Shown: positions 1 to 6,959 of the stretch, one piece after another
How positions within the stretch are numbered: position 1 is the first letter of the stretch
Layout of the letters: each line of letters starts with the position of its first letter
Assembly (NCBI GenBank): GCA_036275935.1
Contig: DASUCS010000407.1
Span: 1 to 10,928, forward strand
Reading direction: 5' to 3'
Length of the DNA: 10,928 nucleotides
Source: DASUCS01 sp036275935
GTDB taxonomy: Bacteria > Actinomycetota > Acidimicrobiia > Acidimicrobiales > JACDCH01
Made by a program: the position numbers and the translations under genes
Notes under the pieces: model-generated
Told to the model about the DNA's origin: nothing
The model's input: the letters and a program-made list of their open reading frames with translations, nothing else
Databases searched by the model: none

Positions 1-331
1 GGCTGGCGATGAACAGCAGCCCCAGCGCGAGGAACGCGACATCGCGCACCTTGTCGAGGACGCGCTGGTTGACGACGTGCTCGAAAGACTGGAACTCGGC
101 CTGCACGCGTTCGTCCTGCAGCGCGATGCCCTGCGGCGTGACCACCGGCTCTTGCACGACGTACGTCCTCGACACGGGTTCGTCGTCGAGGCGTCGCGCC
201 AGCACCGCGTACATCCCCGCGATCACCATCGCCGCAAGTCCGAACAGCAGCAGCGAGTAGATCATCGTCAGCCGGAAGCGGATGGAGCCCATCCACGACG
301 GCAAGCGGTCGGCCAATTCTTTGGTGGGCAT
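1..331 (-). CDS. Sensor histidine kinase, N-terminal part (cut by window edge)
   Basis: Only the first 110 codons are inside the window; the frame stays open to base 1. The start ATG (331-329) overlaps the TGA of the response regulator gene (333-331) in a TGATG junction, the usual coupled layout of a two-component operon. The visible protein has a short basic cytoplasmic N-terminus, a hydrophobic first membrane segment at about residues 21-45 (LTMIYSLLLFGLAAMVIAGM), an extracytoplasmic stretch of about 50 residues (46-96) and the start of a second hydrophobic segment (about 97-110, AFLALGLLFIAS). HAMP, dimerisation and ATPase domains would lie beyond the edge, so the kinase call rests on topology plus coupling to an OmpR-type regulator. 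The membrane part suggests it senses an envelope or external signal; the ligand cannot be read from the sequence. Another membrane sensor type is possible but less likely. Confidence 0.82.
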   Translation of the reverse strand, partial: MPTKELADRLPSWMGSIRFRLTMIYSLLLFGLAAMVIAGMYAVLARRLDDEPVSRTYVVQEPVVTPQGIALQDERVQAEFQSFEHVVNQRVLDKVRDVAFLALGLLFIAS

Positions 332-1017
332 CAGGTCGCGTGGTCGTGCAACCGGTAGCCACTCCCGATGAGCGTCTCGATGACCGGCGGCTCCCCACCG
401 GCTGAGAGCTTGCGGCGCAGCGTTCCTACAGTCACGCGCACGGTGTTGGTGAACGGATCGGTGAACTCGTCCCACACGTGCTCGAGCAGGTCTTCGGTCG
501 ACAGCACCGTGCCCGCGTGCGTCATGAAGTATCGCAGCAGCGCGAACTCCTTGGCGGTCAGCTCGAGGTCCCGTCCCCCGCGGGTCGCCGTCAGCCGCGC
601 GGTGTCGAGCTCGAGATCACCGACGCGCAACACCGCGCCCGAGCGTCCGGCATCACGACGTAGGAGCGTGCGGACACGTGCCGTCAGCTCTGCGAACGCG
701 TACGGCTTCACGAGGTAGTCGTCTGCACCTTCGTCGAGCCCCGTCACGCGGTCCCCCACTGCGTCGCGCGCGGTGAGCATGAGCACACGCGCGTCGGTAC
801 TGCCCGTCTCGCCGTGACGGATGCGTCGACAGACCTCGATGCCGTCGACCTTTGGCAGCGTGAGGTCGAGGCACACGAGGTCGTACTCGGTGTAGGCCAG
901 CTTCTCGAGCGCCTCTTCACCGTCGTTGGCGATGTCGACGGCGTAGCCCTCTCGTCGCAACCCGGTCGCGACGGCGTCCGCGAGATCCCTTTCGTCCTCG
1001 ACGACCAGTACGCGCAC
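331..1017 (-). CDS. OmpR/PhoB-family response regulator (MprA/CutR-like)
   Basis: This is a DNA-binding response regulator, probably phosphorylated by the kinase encoded directly downstream. Counting from the GTG at 1017, the receiver domain (about 1-115) shows the acidic pair E7/D8, phospho-acceptor D51 in LDLTLPKVDG, T82 and the conserved K104-P105. A winged-helix effector domain follows (about 130-228), with the typical ELTAKEFALL, NTVRVTVGTLRRKL and IGSGYRL segments. The length, 228 residues, is normal for the family. The open frame reaches back to another GTG at 1098, but those 27 extra residues precede the first beta strand (VRVLVVEDE) and match nothing known in receivers, so I chose 1017. 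No good Shine-Dalgarno lies close to 1017; a GGAGG occurs 17 bases upstream, so the start remains uncertain. The target genes are unknown; the divergent MoxR-DUF58 pair is an obvious candidate. Confidence 0.93.
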   Translation of the reverse strand: MRVLVVEDERDLADAVATGLRREGYAVDIANDGEEALEKLAYTEYDLVCLDLTLPKVDGIEVCRRIRHGETGSTDARVLMLTARDAVGDRVTGLDEGADDYLVKPYAFAELTARVRTLLRRDAGRSGAVLRVGDLELDTARLTATRGGRDLELTAKEFALLRYFMTHAGTVLSTEDLLEHVWDEFTDPFTNTVRVTVGTLRRKLSAGGEPPVIETLIGSGYRLHDHAT

Positions 1018-1086
1018 GACCTTGACCGTAGTGACCTCCGTCGCGATCCCGCCGTGCGGTCGAGGCTTTACCCTCGTAGGGGTCCA

Positions 1087-1101
1087 GCAGTGCTCCACTG
1101 C
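1087..1101. promoter_or_regulatory. Small inverted repeat in divergent intergenic region
   Basis: GCAGTG-CTC-CACTGC is a perfect 6-bp dyad with a 3-base spacer, lying between the divergent response-regulator and MoxR genes about 40 bp before the MoxR start. It could be an operator or a small hairpin in the MoxR leader. OmpR-family regulators usually bind direct repeats, so autoregulation by the adjacent regulator is not implied. A TAnnnT-type -10 candidate (TACCCT, 1069-1074) lies just upstream, without a convincing -35 element. Confidence 0.25.
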
Positions 1102-1142
1102 GGCGACATCTTCACCCGCACCACCGAAAGTCGAGCGAAGGA

Positions 1143-2225
1143 ATGACGGCTCCCTACTCCGGACCGCAGTCGCAGGAATCGAAGCAACTCGAACAGGCCA
1201 TGTTCGAGATCAAGAAGGTGATCGTCGGCCAGGACCGCGTCATCGAGCGGCTCATGGTGTGCTTGCTCGCCCGAGGCCACTGCCTGCTCGAAGGTGTGCC
1301 CGGCCTCGCAAAGACGCTCGCGGTGGAGACACTCGCATCCGTGTCCGGGGGGACCTTTGCCCGCCTGCAGTTCACGCCCGACCTGCTGCCCGCCGACATC
1401 GTCGGCACCCGCATCTACCGGGCGTCGACCGAGAAGTTCGACGTCGAGCTCGGCCCTGTGTTCGCCAACTTCGTGCTCGCCGACGAGGTGAACCGTGCGC
1501 CGGCGAAGGTGCAGTCCGCGCTGCTCGAGGTGATGGCCGAGCATCAAGTGTCGATCGGTGGCGAGACGTTCCCGGTGCCGCAACCGTTCCTCGTGCTGGC
1601 CACGCAGAACCCGATCGAGTCCGAAGGCGTGTACCCGCTGCCCGAGGCGCAGCGCGACCGGTTCCTCATGAAGATCCTCGTCGGCTATCCGACCGGCGGT
1701 GAAGAGGTCGAGATCGTGCAGCGCATGGGCGTGTCGCCACCAAGCGCCAACGAGGTGCTCGGGCTCGACGAGCTCGCCGCGCTGCAGGCGACGGCCGATC
1801 GGGTCTACTGCGACCGCGCCGTCGTCGAGTACGCGGTGAGCCTGGTGCTCGCCACGCGCAACCCGACGACGTACGGCTTGGCGGACCTCGAGCCCCTCGT
1901 CGCATACGGCGCGAGTCCACGCGCGTCGTTGGGGTTGGTCGCCGCCGGACGAGCACTGGCACTGATGCGGGGGCGCACCTATGCGCTGCCTCAGGACGTG
2001 TTCGACGTCGCGCCCGACATCATGCGGCATCGCCTCGTGCTGTCGTACGAGGCGCTCGCGCGTGAAGTGTCCGCGGATCACGTGCTGGCACGCGTGCTGT
2101 CGACGGTGCCGGCACCGCGCATCGCACCGTCGCAGGACAACGTTGCCGCCACGTCGTTGCCGGCGATGCCCGCGACCTCGGCACCTGCCGGGCCCGACCC
2201 GCTGTCCCCCTACGCGCCGCAGTGA
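1143..2225 (+). CDS. MoxR-family AAA+ ATPase
   Basis: This is a cytoplasmic AAA+ ATPase of the MoxR group, whose members act as chaperone-like factors in maturing or activating metal-dependent, VWA-containing partner proteins. In the 360-residue product the Walker A is G51-T58 (GVPGLAKT), Walker B ends at D114-E115 (FVLADEVNR), the sensor-1 region is LATQNPIE with N156, and the characteristic PLPEAQRDRF (165-174) supplies the arginine-finger region. A lid domain follows, ending in a proline/alanine-rich tail of about 25 residues. Length is slightly above the family norm (about 320-350) because of this tail and about 20 N-terminal residues. The start is not firm: a GAAGGA purine run abuts the ATG at 1143 with no spacer, and Met20 (1200) lies just before the conserved EIKKVIVGQD segment. 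The stop overlaps the DUF58 gene by 4 bp (GTGA), so the two are almost certainly cotranscribed and translationally coupled. The exact client is unknown. Confidence 0.95.
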   Translation: MTAPYSGPQSQESKQLEQAMFEIKKVIVGQDRVIERLMVCLLARGHCLLEGVPGLAKTLAVETLASVSGGTFARLQFTPDLLPADIVGTRIYRASTEKFDVELGPVFANFVLADEVNRAPAKVQSALLEVMAEHQVSIGGETFPVPQPFLVLATQNPIESEGVYPLPEAQRDRFLMKILVGYPTGGEEVEIVQRMGVSPPSANEVLGLDELAALQATADRVYCDRAVVEYAVSLVLATRNPTTYGLADLEPLVAYGASPRASLGLVAAGRALALMRGRTYALPQDVFDVAPDIMRHRLVLSYEALAREVSADHVLARVLSTVPAPRIAPSQDNVAATSLPAMPATSAPAGPDPLSPYAPQ

Positions 2226-3142
2226 GCATGACGCCGGCACCGGACGAGGTGCTGCGGCGCCTGGAACTGACCGTGACGCGCAAGCTCGACGGTCTGTTGC
2301 AAGGCGACTACCGCGGGCTGGTGCCGGGTCATGGCTCCGAGCTCGGCGAGACCCGCGAATACCAGCCGGGCGACGATACGCGTCGCATCGACTGGAACGT
2401 CACCGCGCGCATGCAGGTGCCGCACATCCGCGACACCATCGCCGACCGAGAGCTCGAGACGTGGGTGCTGGTCGACCAGTCCGCCAGCCTCGACTTCGGT
2501 ACCGCGAACTGTGAGAAGCGCGACCTCGTGCTGAACGCCGTCGCCTCGATCGGATTCCTGACGTCACGCAACGGCAATCGCCTCGGCGCGATGTTGCTGC
2601 GTCCCGGACAGAGCCCCGTCACGATCCCTGCCCGCACGGGCCGAGTGCATCTGCGCGCGGTGCTGCACCGCGTGCTGACCGCGCCGCGACTCGAGGGAGC
2701 AGGTGCGACCGACCTGGCCGCGTCCATCGACCGACTCGGTGCCACGATGCGGCGCCGCGGGTTGGTGGTGGTCGTGAGCGACTGGCTCGATCCCACGTCG
2801 TGGCAGCTTCCGATGCGACGGCTCGGGGTGCGGCACGACGTCCTCGCCATCGAGGTGGTCGACCCGCGTGAGCTGGCGCTCGCCGACGTCGGCGTGCTCG
2901 AGCTCGTCGACCCCGAGACCGGCTTCCTCTACGAGGTGCAGACCTCGGACCCGCGACTGCGCGCGCGCTACGCGACCGCCGCCGCAGCGCAGCGCGACGC
3001 CATCGCCCGTGATCTGCGTGCAAGCGGCGCAGACCATCTGACGCTGCGGACGGACACCGACTGGATGCTCGATCTCGTGCGCTTCGTCGTGTCCCGGCGC
3101 CAGAACCCGCGCTCGGCCGCACCCCCCATCGTGGTCACCTAA
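2222..3142 (+). CDS. DUF58 domain protein, partner of MoxR ATPase
   Basis: This 306-residue protein has the DUF58 signature PGDDTRRIDW at residues 49-58, preceded by GELGETREYQPGDD-type sequence (SELGETREYQ, 39-48). A von Willebrand A-like fold follows, whose metal-site motif reads D85-Q-S-A-S89. DUF58 proteins are regularly encoded after MoxR and are thought to be VWA-like adaptors or clients of that ATPase; their biochemical role is poorly defined. There is no signal peptide or hydrophobic segment, so this is a soluble form, unlike the DUF58 proteins with two N-terminal membrane helices. The GTG start (2222-2224) overlaps the MoxR stop; an ATG two codons later (2228) is the alternative, and neither has a clear Shine-Dalgarno, consistent with coupling to MoxR translation. 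No further gene follows on this strand: the operon ends here, before the structured gap next to smc. Confidence 0.93.
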   Translation: MSMTPAPDEVLRRLELTVTRKLDGLLQGDYRGLVPGHGSELGETREYQPGDDTRRIDWNVTARMQVPHIRDTIADRELETWVLVDQSASLDFGTANCEKRDLVLNAVASIGFLTSRNGNRLGAMLLRPGQSPVTIPARTGRVHLRAVLHRVLTAPRLEGAGATDLAASIDRLGATMRRRGLVVVVSDWLDPTSWQLPMRRLGVRHDVLAIEVVDPRELALADVGVLELVDPETGFLYEVQTSDPRLRARYATAAAAQRDAIARDLRASGADHLTLRTDTDWMLDLVRFVVSRRQNPRSAAPPIVVT

Positions 3143-3300
3143 TCGTTTGGCGGAGCTGGCACGATCAAATGGACGATGGTGCACGCCGTCGTCTCCGTCA
3201 TTGCGGCGACCGCGACAGCGATCGCACTGAGACATAGGCCGCGCGCGCCGCTTGAAGCCGAGACGTAACGACTCGCGAGAGGGGGCGATGCCTACGTCAA

Positions 3301-3390
3301 TTGGCGCGGATCACGACCCGTTCGGTCGCCTTCGGACCACATTGTGAGGCGGACGAACTCTTGGCGCGGATGGCGACCCGGGAGGTCGTC
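3301..3390. repeat. Imperfect 30-bp direct repeat, 60-bp period (two copies)
   Basis: Copy 1 (3301-3330) and copy 2 (3361-3390) both begin TTGGCGCGGAT and both contain CGACC-N5-GGTCG at the same offset; about 24 of 30 positions match. The inner CGACC/GGTCG pair makes a small hairpin in each copy, with a different loop (CGTTC, CGGGA), so the stem is conserved while the loop varies. No third copy is visible on either side. Origin unknown: a local duplication with retained pairing is the simplest reading. Confidence 0.6.
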
Positions 3391-3400
3391 ACCCGCGCCA
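3362..3400. terminator. Long nested hairpin, probable transcription terminator
   Basis: TGGCGCGG (3362-3369) is perfectly complementary to CCGCGCCA (3393-3400). Inside it, after one A/C mismatch, bases 3371-3378 pair with 3384-3391 (one G-T wobble) around a 5-base loop. The result is an almost continuous 17-level, GC-rich stem. Neither strand has a T-run after it, so it is not a classical intrinsic terminator; many Actinomycetota terminators lack the T-tract. Lying past the DUF58 gene and between convergent genes, it most likely ends transcription, but a processed small-RNA structure is possible. Confidence 0.5.
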
Positions 3401-3415
3401 TGTGGACGCGTCGAG

Positions 3416-3441
3416 CCTCCGTCGCTGCATCGGGACGGAGG
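3416..3441 (-). terminator. Hairpin just downstream of smc, probable terminator
   Basis: CCTCCGTC (3416-3423) and GACGGAGG (3434-3441) form a perfect 8-bp stem with a 10-base loop, starting 8 bases beyond the smc stop codon (3452-3450) in the direction of smc transcription. No T-run follows on the minus strand. The position strongly suggests it ends smc transcription. Confidence 0.55.
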
Positions 3442-3449
3442 GAAGGGAG

Positions 3450-6400
3450 TCAGACGGCGACCTTCTCGCTGATCACCCGTGACGAGCCACCGGGTTGCAT
3501 GGTCACGCCGTAGAGGCAGTCGGCCGCTTCCATCGTGCGCTTCTGATGGCTGACGATGATGAGCTGCGCCTCTTCGCGGAACTCGTGCACGAGGTCCAGG
3601 AACCGGTGCAGGTTCACGTCGTCGAGCGCCGCCTCGACCTCGTCCATCACGTAGAACGGCGATGGGCGGCTACGGAACACGGCGAACAAGAACGCGAGCG
3701 CGGTCAGCGAGCGCTCGCCGCCCGACAGCAACGAGAGCTTGCGCACGTTCTTGCCGGACGGCTTGGCCTCGATCTCGATGCCGGTGTCGAGCAGGTTGTC
3801 GGAGTCCGTCAGGCGCAGTCGGCCCCGACCGCCGGGGAACAGCGTGTCGAACAGCTTCTCGAAGTTGTCGGAGACGTCGGCATAGGCGGACGCGAACACA
3901 CTGACGATCTCTTCGTCGATCGCCTTGATGATCTTGGTGAGCTCACGACGCGTCGACTTCACGTCGTCCAGCTGGGCTTCGAGGAACTCGTGACGCTCGC
4001 GCAGCGCCTCGTACTCCTCGAGCGCCAACGGATTGATCGGTCCCATCAGCCGGAGCTCTCGCTCGAGCTCACGGGTTCGCGCCTGGGGGCTCACGCCCTC
4101 CCCCAGCTCGGGACACTCGGCCGCCATCGCGGTGTCCGGTTCGATCTCGAGGTCGCGCCGCAACGTCTCGACCGCAGTCTCGACCCGCAGCGTGAGCTCG
4201 GCCTCGTCGATCTCGGCGCGTCGGGCGTGCTCGCGGACCTCCTCGAGCGAACGTTCGTCGCCTGACCGCTGCTTGCGCAGCCCATCGAGACGTGATGCGA
4301 CCTCACGAGCTTCCTCGGATTGCCGGCGGCGCATCTCGTGCAGCTCGGCGAGCTCGGTCTCGACGACCGCGACGCGATCCGAGACCATCGCGCTGAGCCG
4401 GTCGACGGCGGTCTGCGTTCGATCGAGCTCGACCCTGCGCGCTTCGGCTTGCGCCCGCTCCGCGACGTTGCGAGCAAGACGTTCCTCGACCTCGTCCAGC
4501 CGGCGCCGGAGAAAACGGCGTCGTTCGTCCAACGCGGCTGCACGCACTTCGATGTCAGTACGCAACGCGCCCACCGCGGCAGCGCGCTCCTCGAGTCGGC
4601 TGCGCACCGCGCTCATCTCCTGGCCGCGCTGCAGGGCGCCAGCTTCGTCGGCCTCGAGGGCCGGCAGCAGCCCTTCGAGCTCGGCCGTGCGAGCCTGCTC
4701 GCTCGCGACGCGCGCATCGAGCTCACGGAGATGGGCTTGCAGCGACTCGATCTCCGTCGCACCGTCGTGGCGCTCGGCCTCGACGCGCGTGAGCGCCTCG
4801 GCCGCAGCACTCGCCGCCGACTCATGATCGTCCAGCGCGCGCTGCGCCTCCAGCTCTCGACGGCGCGCTTCGCCGACCCGAGACTGCGCATCCACCAGCG
4901 CGAGATCGGCAGCCTCCGCTGCGGCGATCGCCGCGTCGGCCCGCTCGAGCGCCTCGGCCAGCGCTGCGCCGGTCGCGCCCGAACCTGGCCCACCGACGCG
5001 CCAGCCGGTCAATCCGAAGCGGTCGCCGTCGCGGGTGACGATCAGCATGTCCGGATGCGCGAGCGCCAGGTCGACAGCCGCGGTCCAGTCGCCGTTGACG
5101 ACGATCACCGCGCCGAGCAGCGCATCGAGCAGTCCATCGACCTCACTGCGACTCGACCGCACGTGCCAGCGCAACGGCTCACCGGAACCCAGTGGCAACG
5201 GCGCCGCGCCTCGCACCGCTCCGAGCGGCAGCACCGCGCCGGACAGATCGCCGGCGTGCAGCACGTCGAGCGCGCGTCGTCCTGCGTCGACGTCGTCCAC
5301 GACGACGGCAGCGAGCGCTTCGCCCGCCGCCGCTTCGAACGCCGACTCGAATCCCTCGTCGATCTCGACGAGGTCGAGCAGCGTGCCGATGACACCCTCG
5401 ACGTCCGACAGCCGTTCGGCTCCCGCTCGTGTACGAGCGTCGTCGAGCGCTTGCGCGAGAGCGTCGGAACGCGCGACCCAGGAGTGACGGTCTGCATCCG
5501 CGGCGCGTCGCGCAGCTTCCGCAGCGAGCGCCGTTTCGACGGCGGAGAGGTGCATCGATTCGGCGGCCGCGAACGTCTGCGCCAGCCGCGTGCGGATCTC
5601 CTCGCTCTGATCGACCTCTGTTCGGAGGCGCCGGCTCTCCTCTTCGAGGCGGGCCGCCTTCTGTTCGAGGACGTCGAGCCGTTGCCGCACGCGAGCGATC
5701 TCACCGCCACCACGTTCGACACCCGAACGCAGCGCGCCGAGCTCGCCGCGCACCTCCGCGGCCCGACTGCTCGGCGGCGTCACACCTTCGGCCCACCGCT
5801 CTTCGAAGGCTTCACGTTCTGCGGCGAGCGTGCGCTCGGAACCGGCGAGCGACTCGACGTCCGGCGCGAGCGCAACGGCGTCGGCCTCGACGTTCGTCAG
5901 TTCGTCGGCCAAGCGCGCCGCTTCGGCTTCGAGCGTTGCGATGAGCGCCTGGTCGACGGTGGCCGTGCGCTCGCGGTCGAGGTTGCGGCGACGTTCGCCG
6001 AGCACGGCGGCGAGACCGCGTGCTCGCTCCCGCAGTGACTCGAACCGCACGAGCGCGTCGCTGACGTCATGGCCACCCATCGCCGACAGCTGCGCCTCGG
6101 CCGCAATCACCGCGCTGTCGAGCTGTGCCAGGTTCCGCTTCAGGGCGGACTCGTCCGTCGCCAGCTCCGCCTTGCGCGTGACCGTGGTGTTCAGACGACT
6201 GCGCAACGACGACAGCTCGCGTCCGGCGAGGAAGACCCGCAGGGCGGTGAGCTCCGCGACCAGATCACCGTGTCGGCGGGCGGCATCGGCCTGCCGTTCG
6301 AGCGGCCGGAGCTGGCGACGCACCTCGCGCAGCAGGTCCTGGACGCGCGTGAGGTTGCCCTCGGTCGCAGAGAGCCGGCGCTCGGCCTTCTCCTTGCGGC

Positions 6401-6914
6401 GGCGAAACTTCAACACGCCGGCCGCTTCTTCGATGATCAACCGGCGTTCTTCGGGGCGCGCGTTGAGCACCGCGTCGATCTGGCCCTGGCTCACGATCAC
6501 GTGCTGCTGCCGGCCGACGCCCGTGTCCGACAGCAGCTCTTGGATGTCGAGGAGCCGGCAGGGCACGCCGTTGAGCGCGTACTCGCTGTCGCCGTTGCGG
6601 AACAGCGTGCGGGTGATCGTCACCTCGGAGAACTCGATCGGCAGGAGGCGCGCGCTGTTGTCGATCGTCAGACTCACTTCGGCGCGGCCCAGCGCGGGAC
6701 GCTTCGACGTGCCTGCGAAGATCACGTCGTCCATCTTCTGGCTGCGCACGGCGCTCGGGGCCTGGGCGCCGAGCACCCATCCGATCGCGTCGACGACGTT
6801 CGACTTGCCGCTGCCGTTCGGACCGACAACGACGGTGACGCCGGGCTCCATCTCGAGCGCGGTCGAGTCCGCGAACGACTTGAAGCCCTTCAGCGTGAGG
6901 GTCTTGAGGAACAT
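3450..6914 (-). CDS. smc: Chromosome segregation ATPase SMC (condensin)
   Basis: SMC is the ATP-driven, DNA-loop-extruding subunit of bacterial condensin. It acts on the nucleoid with ScpA and ScpB, neither of which is in this window. The 1154-residue protein has every expected part in order: N-terminal head with Walker A G31-S38 (GPNGSGKS) and Q-loop near Q145 (VSQGQIDAVL); a first coiled coil from about 165 to 500, rich in Arg, Glu, Ala and Leu; a hinge at about 503-650 (from DVEGVIGTLLDLV to RVGGPGSGATG); a second coiled coil to about 1000; and a C-terminal head with the ABC signature from L1063 (LSGGERSL) and Walker B ending at D1091-E1092 (FYVMDE), followed by a D-loop and switch His in IIVSHQ. 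Length is at the lower end of normal. The ATG at 6914 gives the canonical MFLKTLTLKGFKSF start; there is no clear Shine-Dalgarno. The oxygenase gene ends 45 bp upstream on the same strand. No frameshift was seen. Confidence 0.98.
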   Translation of the reverse strand: MFLKTLTLKGFKSFADSTALEMEPGVTVVVGPNGSGKSNVVDAIGWVLGAQAPSAVRSQKMDDVIFAGTSKRPALGRAEVSLTIDNSARLLPIEFSEVTITRTLFRNGDSEYALNGVPCRLLDIQELLSDTGVGRQQHVIVSQGQIDAVLNARPEERRLIIEEAAGVLKFRRRKEKAERRLSATEGNLTRVQDLLREVRRQLRPLERQADAARRHGDLVAELTALRVFLAGRELSSLRSRLNTTVTRKAELATDESALKRNLAQLDSAVIAAEAQLSAMGGHDVSDALVRFESLRERARGLAAVLGERRRNLDRERTATVDQALIATLEAEAARLADELTNVEADAVALAPDVESLAGSERTLAAEREAFEERWAEGVTPPSSRAAEVRGELGALRSGVERGGGEIARVRQRLDVLEQKAARLEEESRRLRTEVDQSEEIRTRLAQTFAAAESMHLSAVETALAAEAARRAADADRHSWVARSDALAQALDDARTRAGAERLSDVEGVIGTLLDLVEIDEGFESAFEAAAGEALAAVVVDDVDAGRRALDVLHAGDLSGAVLPLGAVRGAAPLPLGSGEPLRWHVRSSRSEVDGLLDALLGAVIVVNGDWTAAVDLALAHPDMLIVTRDGDRFGLTGWRVGGPGSGATGAALAEALERADAAIAAAEAADLALVDAQSRVGEARRRELEAQRALDDHESAASAAAEALTRVEAERHDGATEIESLQAHLRELDARVASEQARTAELEGLLPALEADEAGALQRGQEMSAVRSRLEERAAAVGALRTDIEVRAAALDERRRFLRRRLDEVEERLARNVAERAQAEARRVELDRTQTAVDRLSAMVSDRVAVVETELAELHEMRRRQSEEAREVASRLDGLRKQRSGDERSLEEVREHARRAEIDEAELTLRVETAVETLRRDLEIEPDTAMAAECPELGEGVSPQARTRELERELRLMGPINPLALEEYEALRERHEFLEAQLDDVKSTRRELTKIIKAIDEEIVSVFASAYADVSDNFEKLFDTLFPGGRGRLRLTDSDNLLDTGIEIEAKPSGKNVRKLSLLSGGERSLTALAFLFAVFRSRPSPFYVMDEVEAALDDVNLHRFLDLVHEFREEAQLIIVSHQKRTMEAADCLYGVTMQPGGSSRVISEKVAV

Positions 6915-6959
6915 CCGAGGCTCGACGTTACCGGTGCCTGTCGACCCCCTCGCGCATGG

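Larger units (their letters stand above)
3143..3449. other. Non-coding gap between convergent DUF58 and smc genes
   Basis: These 307 bases separate the ends of two convergent genes. I see no gene with family support. The gap contains a 60-bp-spaced imperfect direct repeat (3301-3330 and 3361-3390), a nested 39-base hairpin over the second copy (3362-3400) and an 8-bp hairpin next to the smc stop (3416-3441). A 30-codon frame at 3176-3268 and a 19-codon frame at 3288-3347 exist but lack any further support. The gap most likely holds transcription ends for both genes; a small RNA is possible. Confidence 0.6.

Noticed and set aside
1018..1098. 27-residue N-terminal extension of the response regulator to the GTG at 1098
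   Set aside because: The receiver domain begins directly at VRVLVVEDE; the extension has no receiver counterpart and occupies the divergent intergenic region.
1068..2240. 390-codon minus-strand frame across the MoxR gene
   Set aside because: Antisense shadow of a gene with clear AAA+ motifs; composition rich in His, Arg and Gly with no recognisable domain.
3143..3165. ATCGT/ACGAT pairing directly after the DUF58 stop as a terminator
   Set aside because: Only a 5-bp stem with a long loop and no T-run; the hairpin at 3362-3400 is far stronger.
3288..3347. 19-codon frame preceded by a purine-rich GAGAGGGGG
   Set aside because: The purine run resembles a ribosome site, but the peptide has no features, it lies over the direct repeat, and such short frames are expected by chance.
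3301..3390. Two repeats as a start of a CRISPR array
   Set aside because: Only two imperfect copies, no matching third unit, spacers not distinct from drifted repeat sequence, and no cas genes nearby.
4320..6038. Long open frame (572 codons) on the plus strand, with others at 3495-4265 and 5830-6975
   Set aside because: All lie antisense to smc, which has full motif support. Their arginine/histidine-rich translations are typical of high-GC shadow frames.
6915..6959. TAACGT as a -10 element for smc in the 45-bp gap
   Set aside because: No matching -35 at a proper distance, and a single TAnnnT match is expected by chance.
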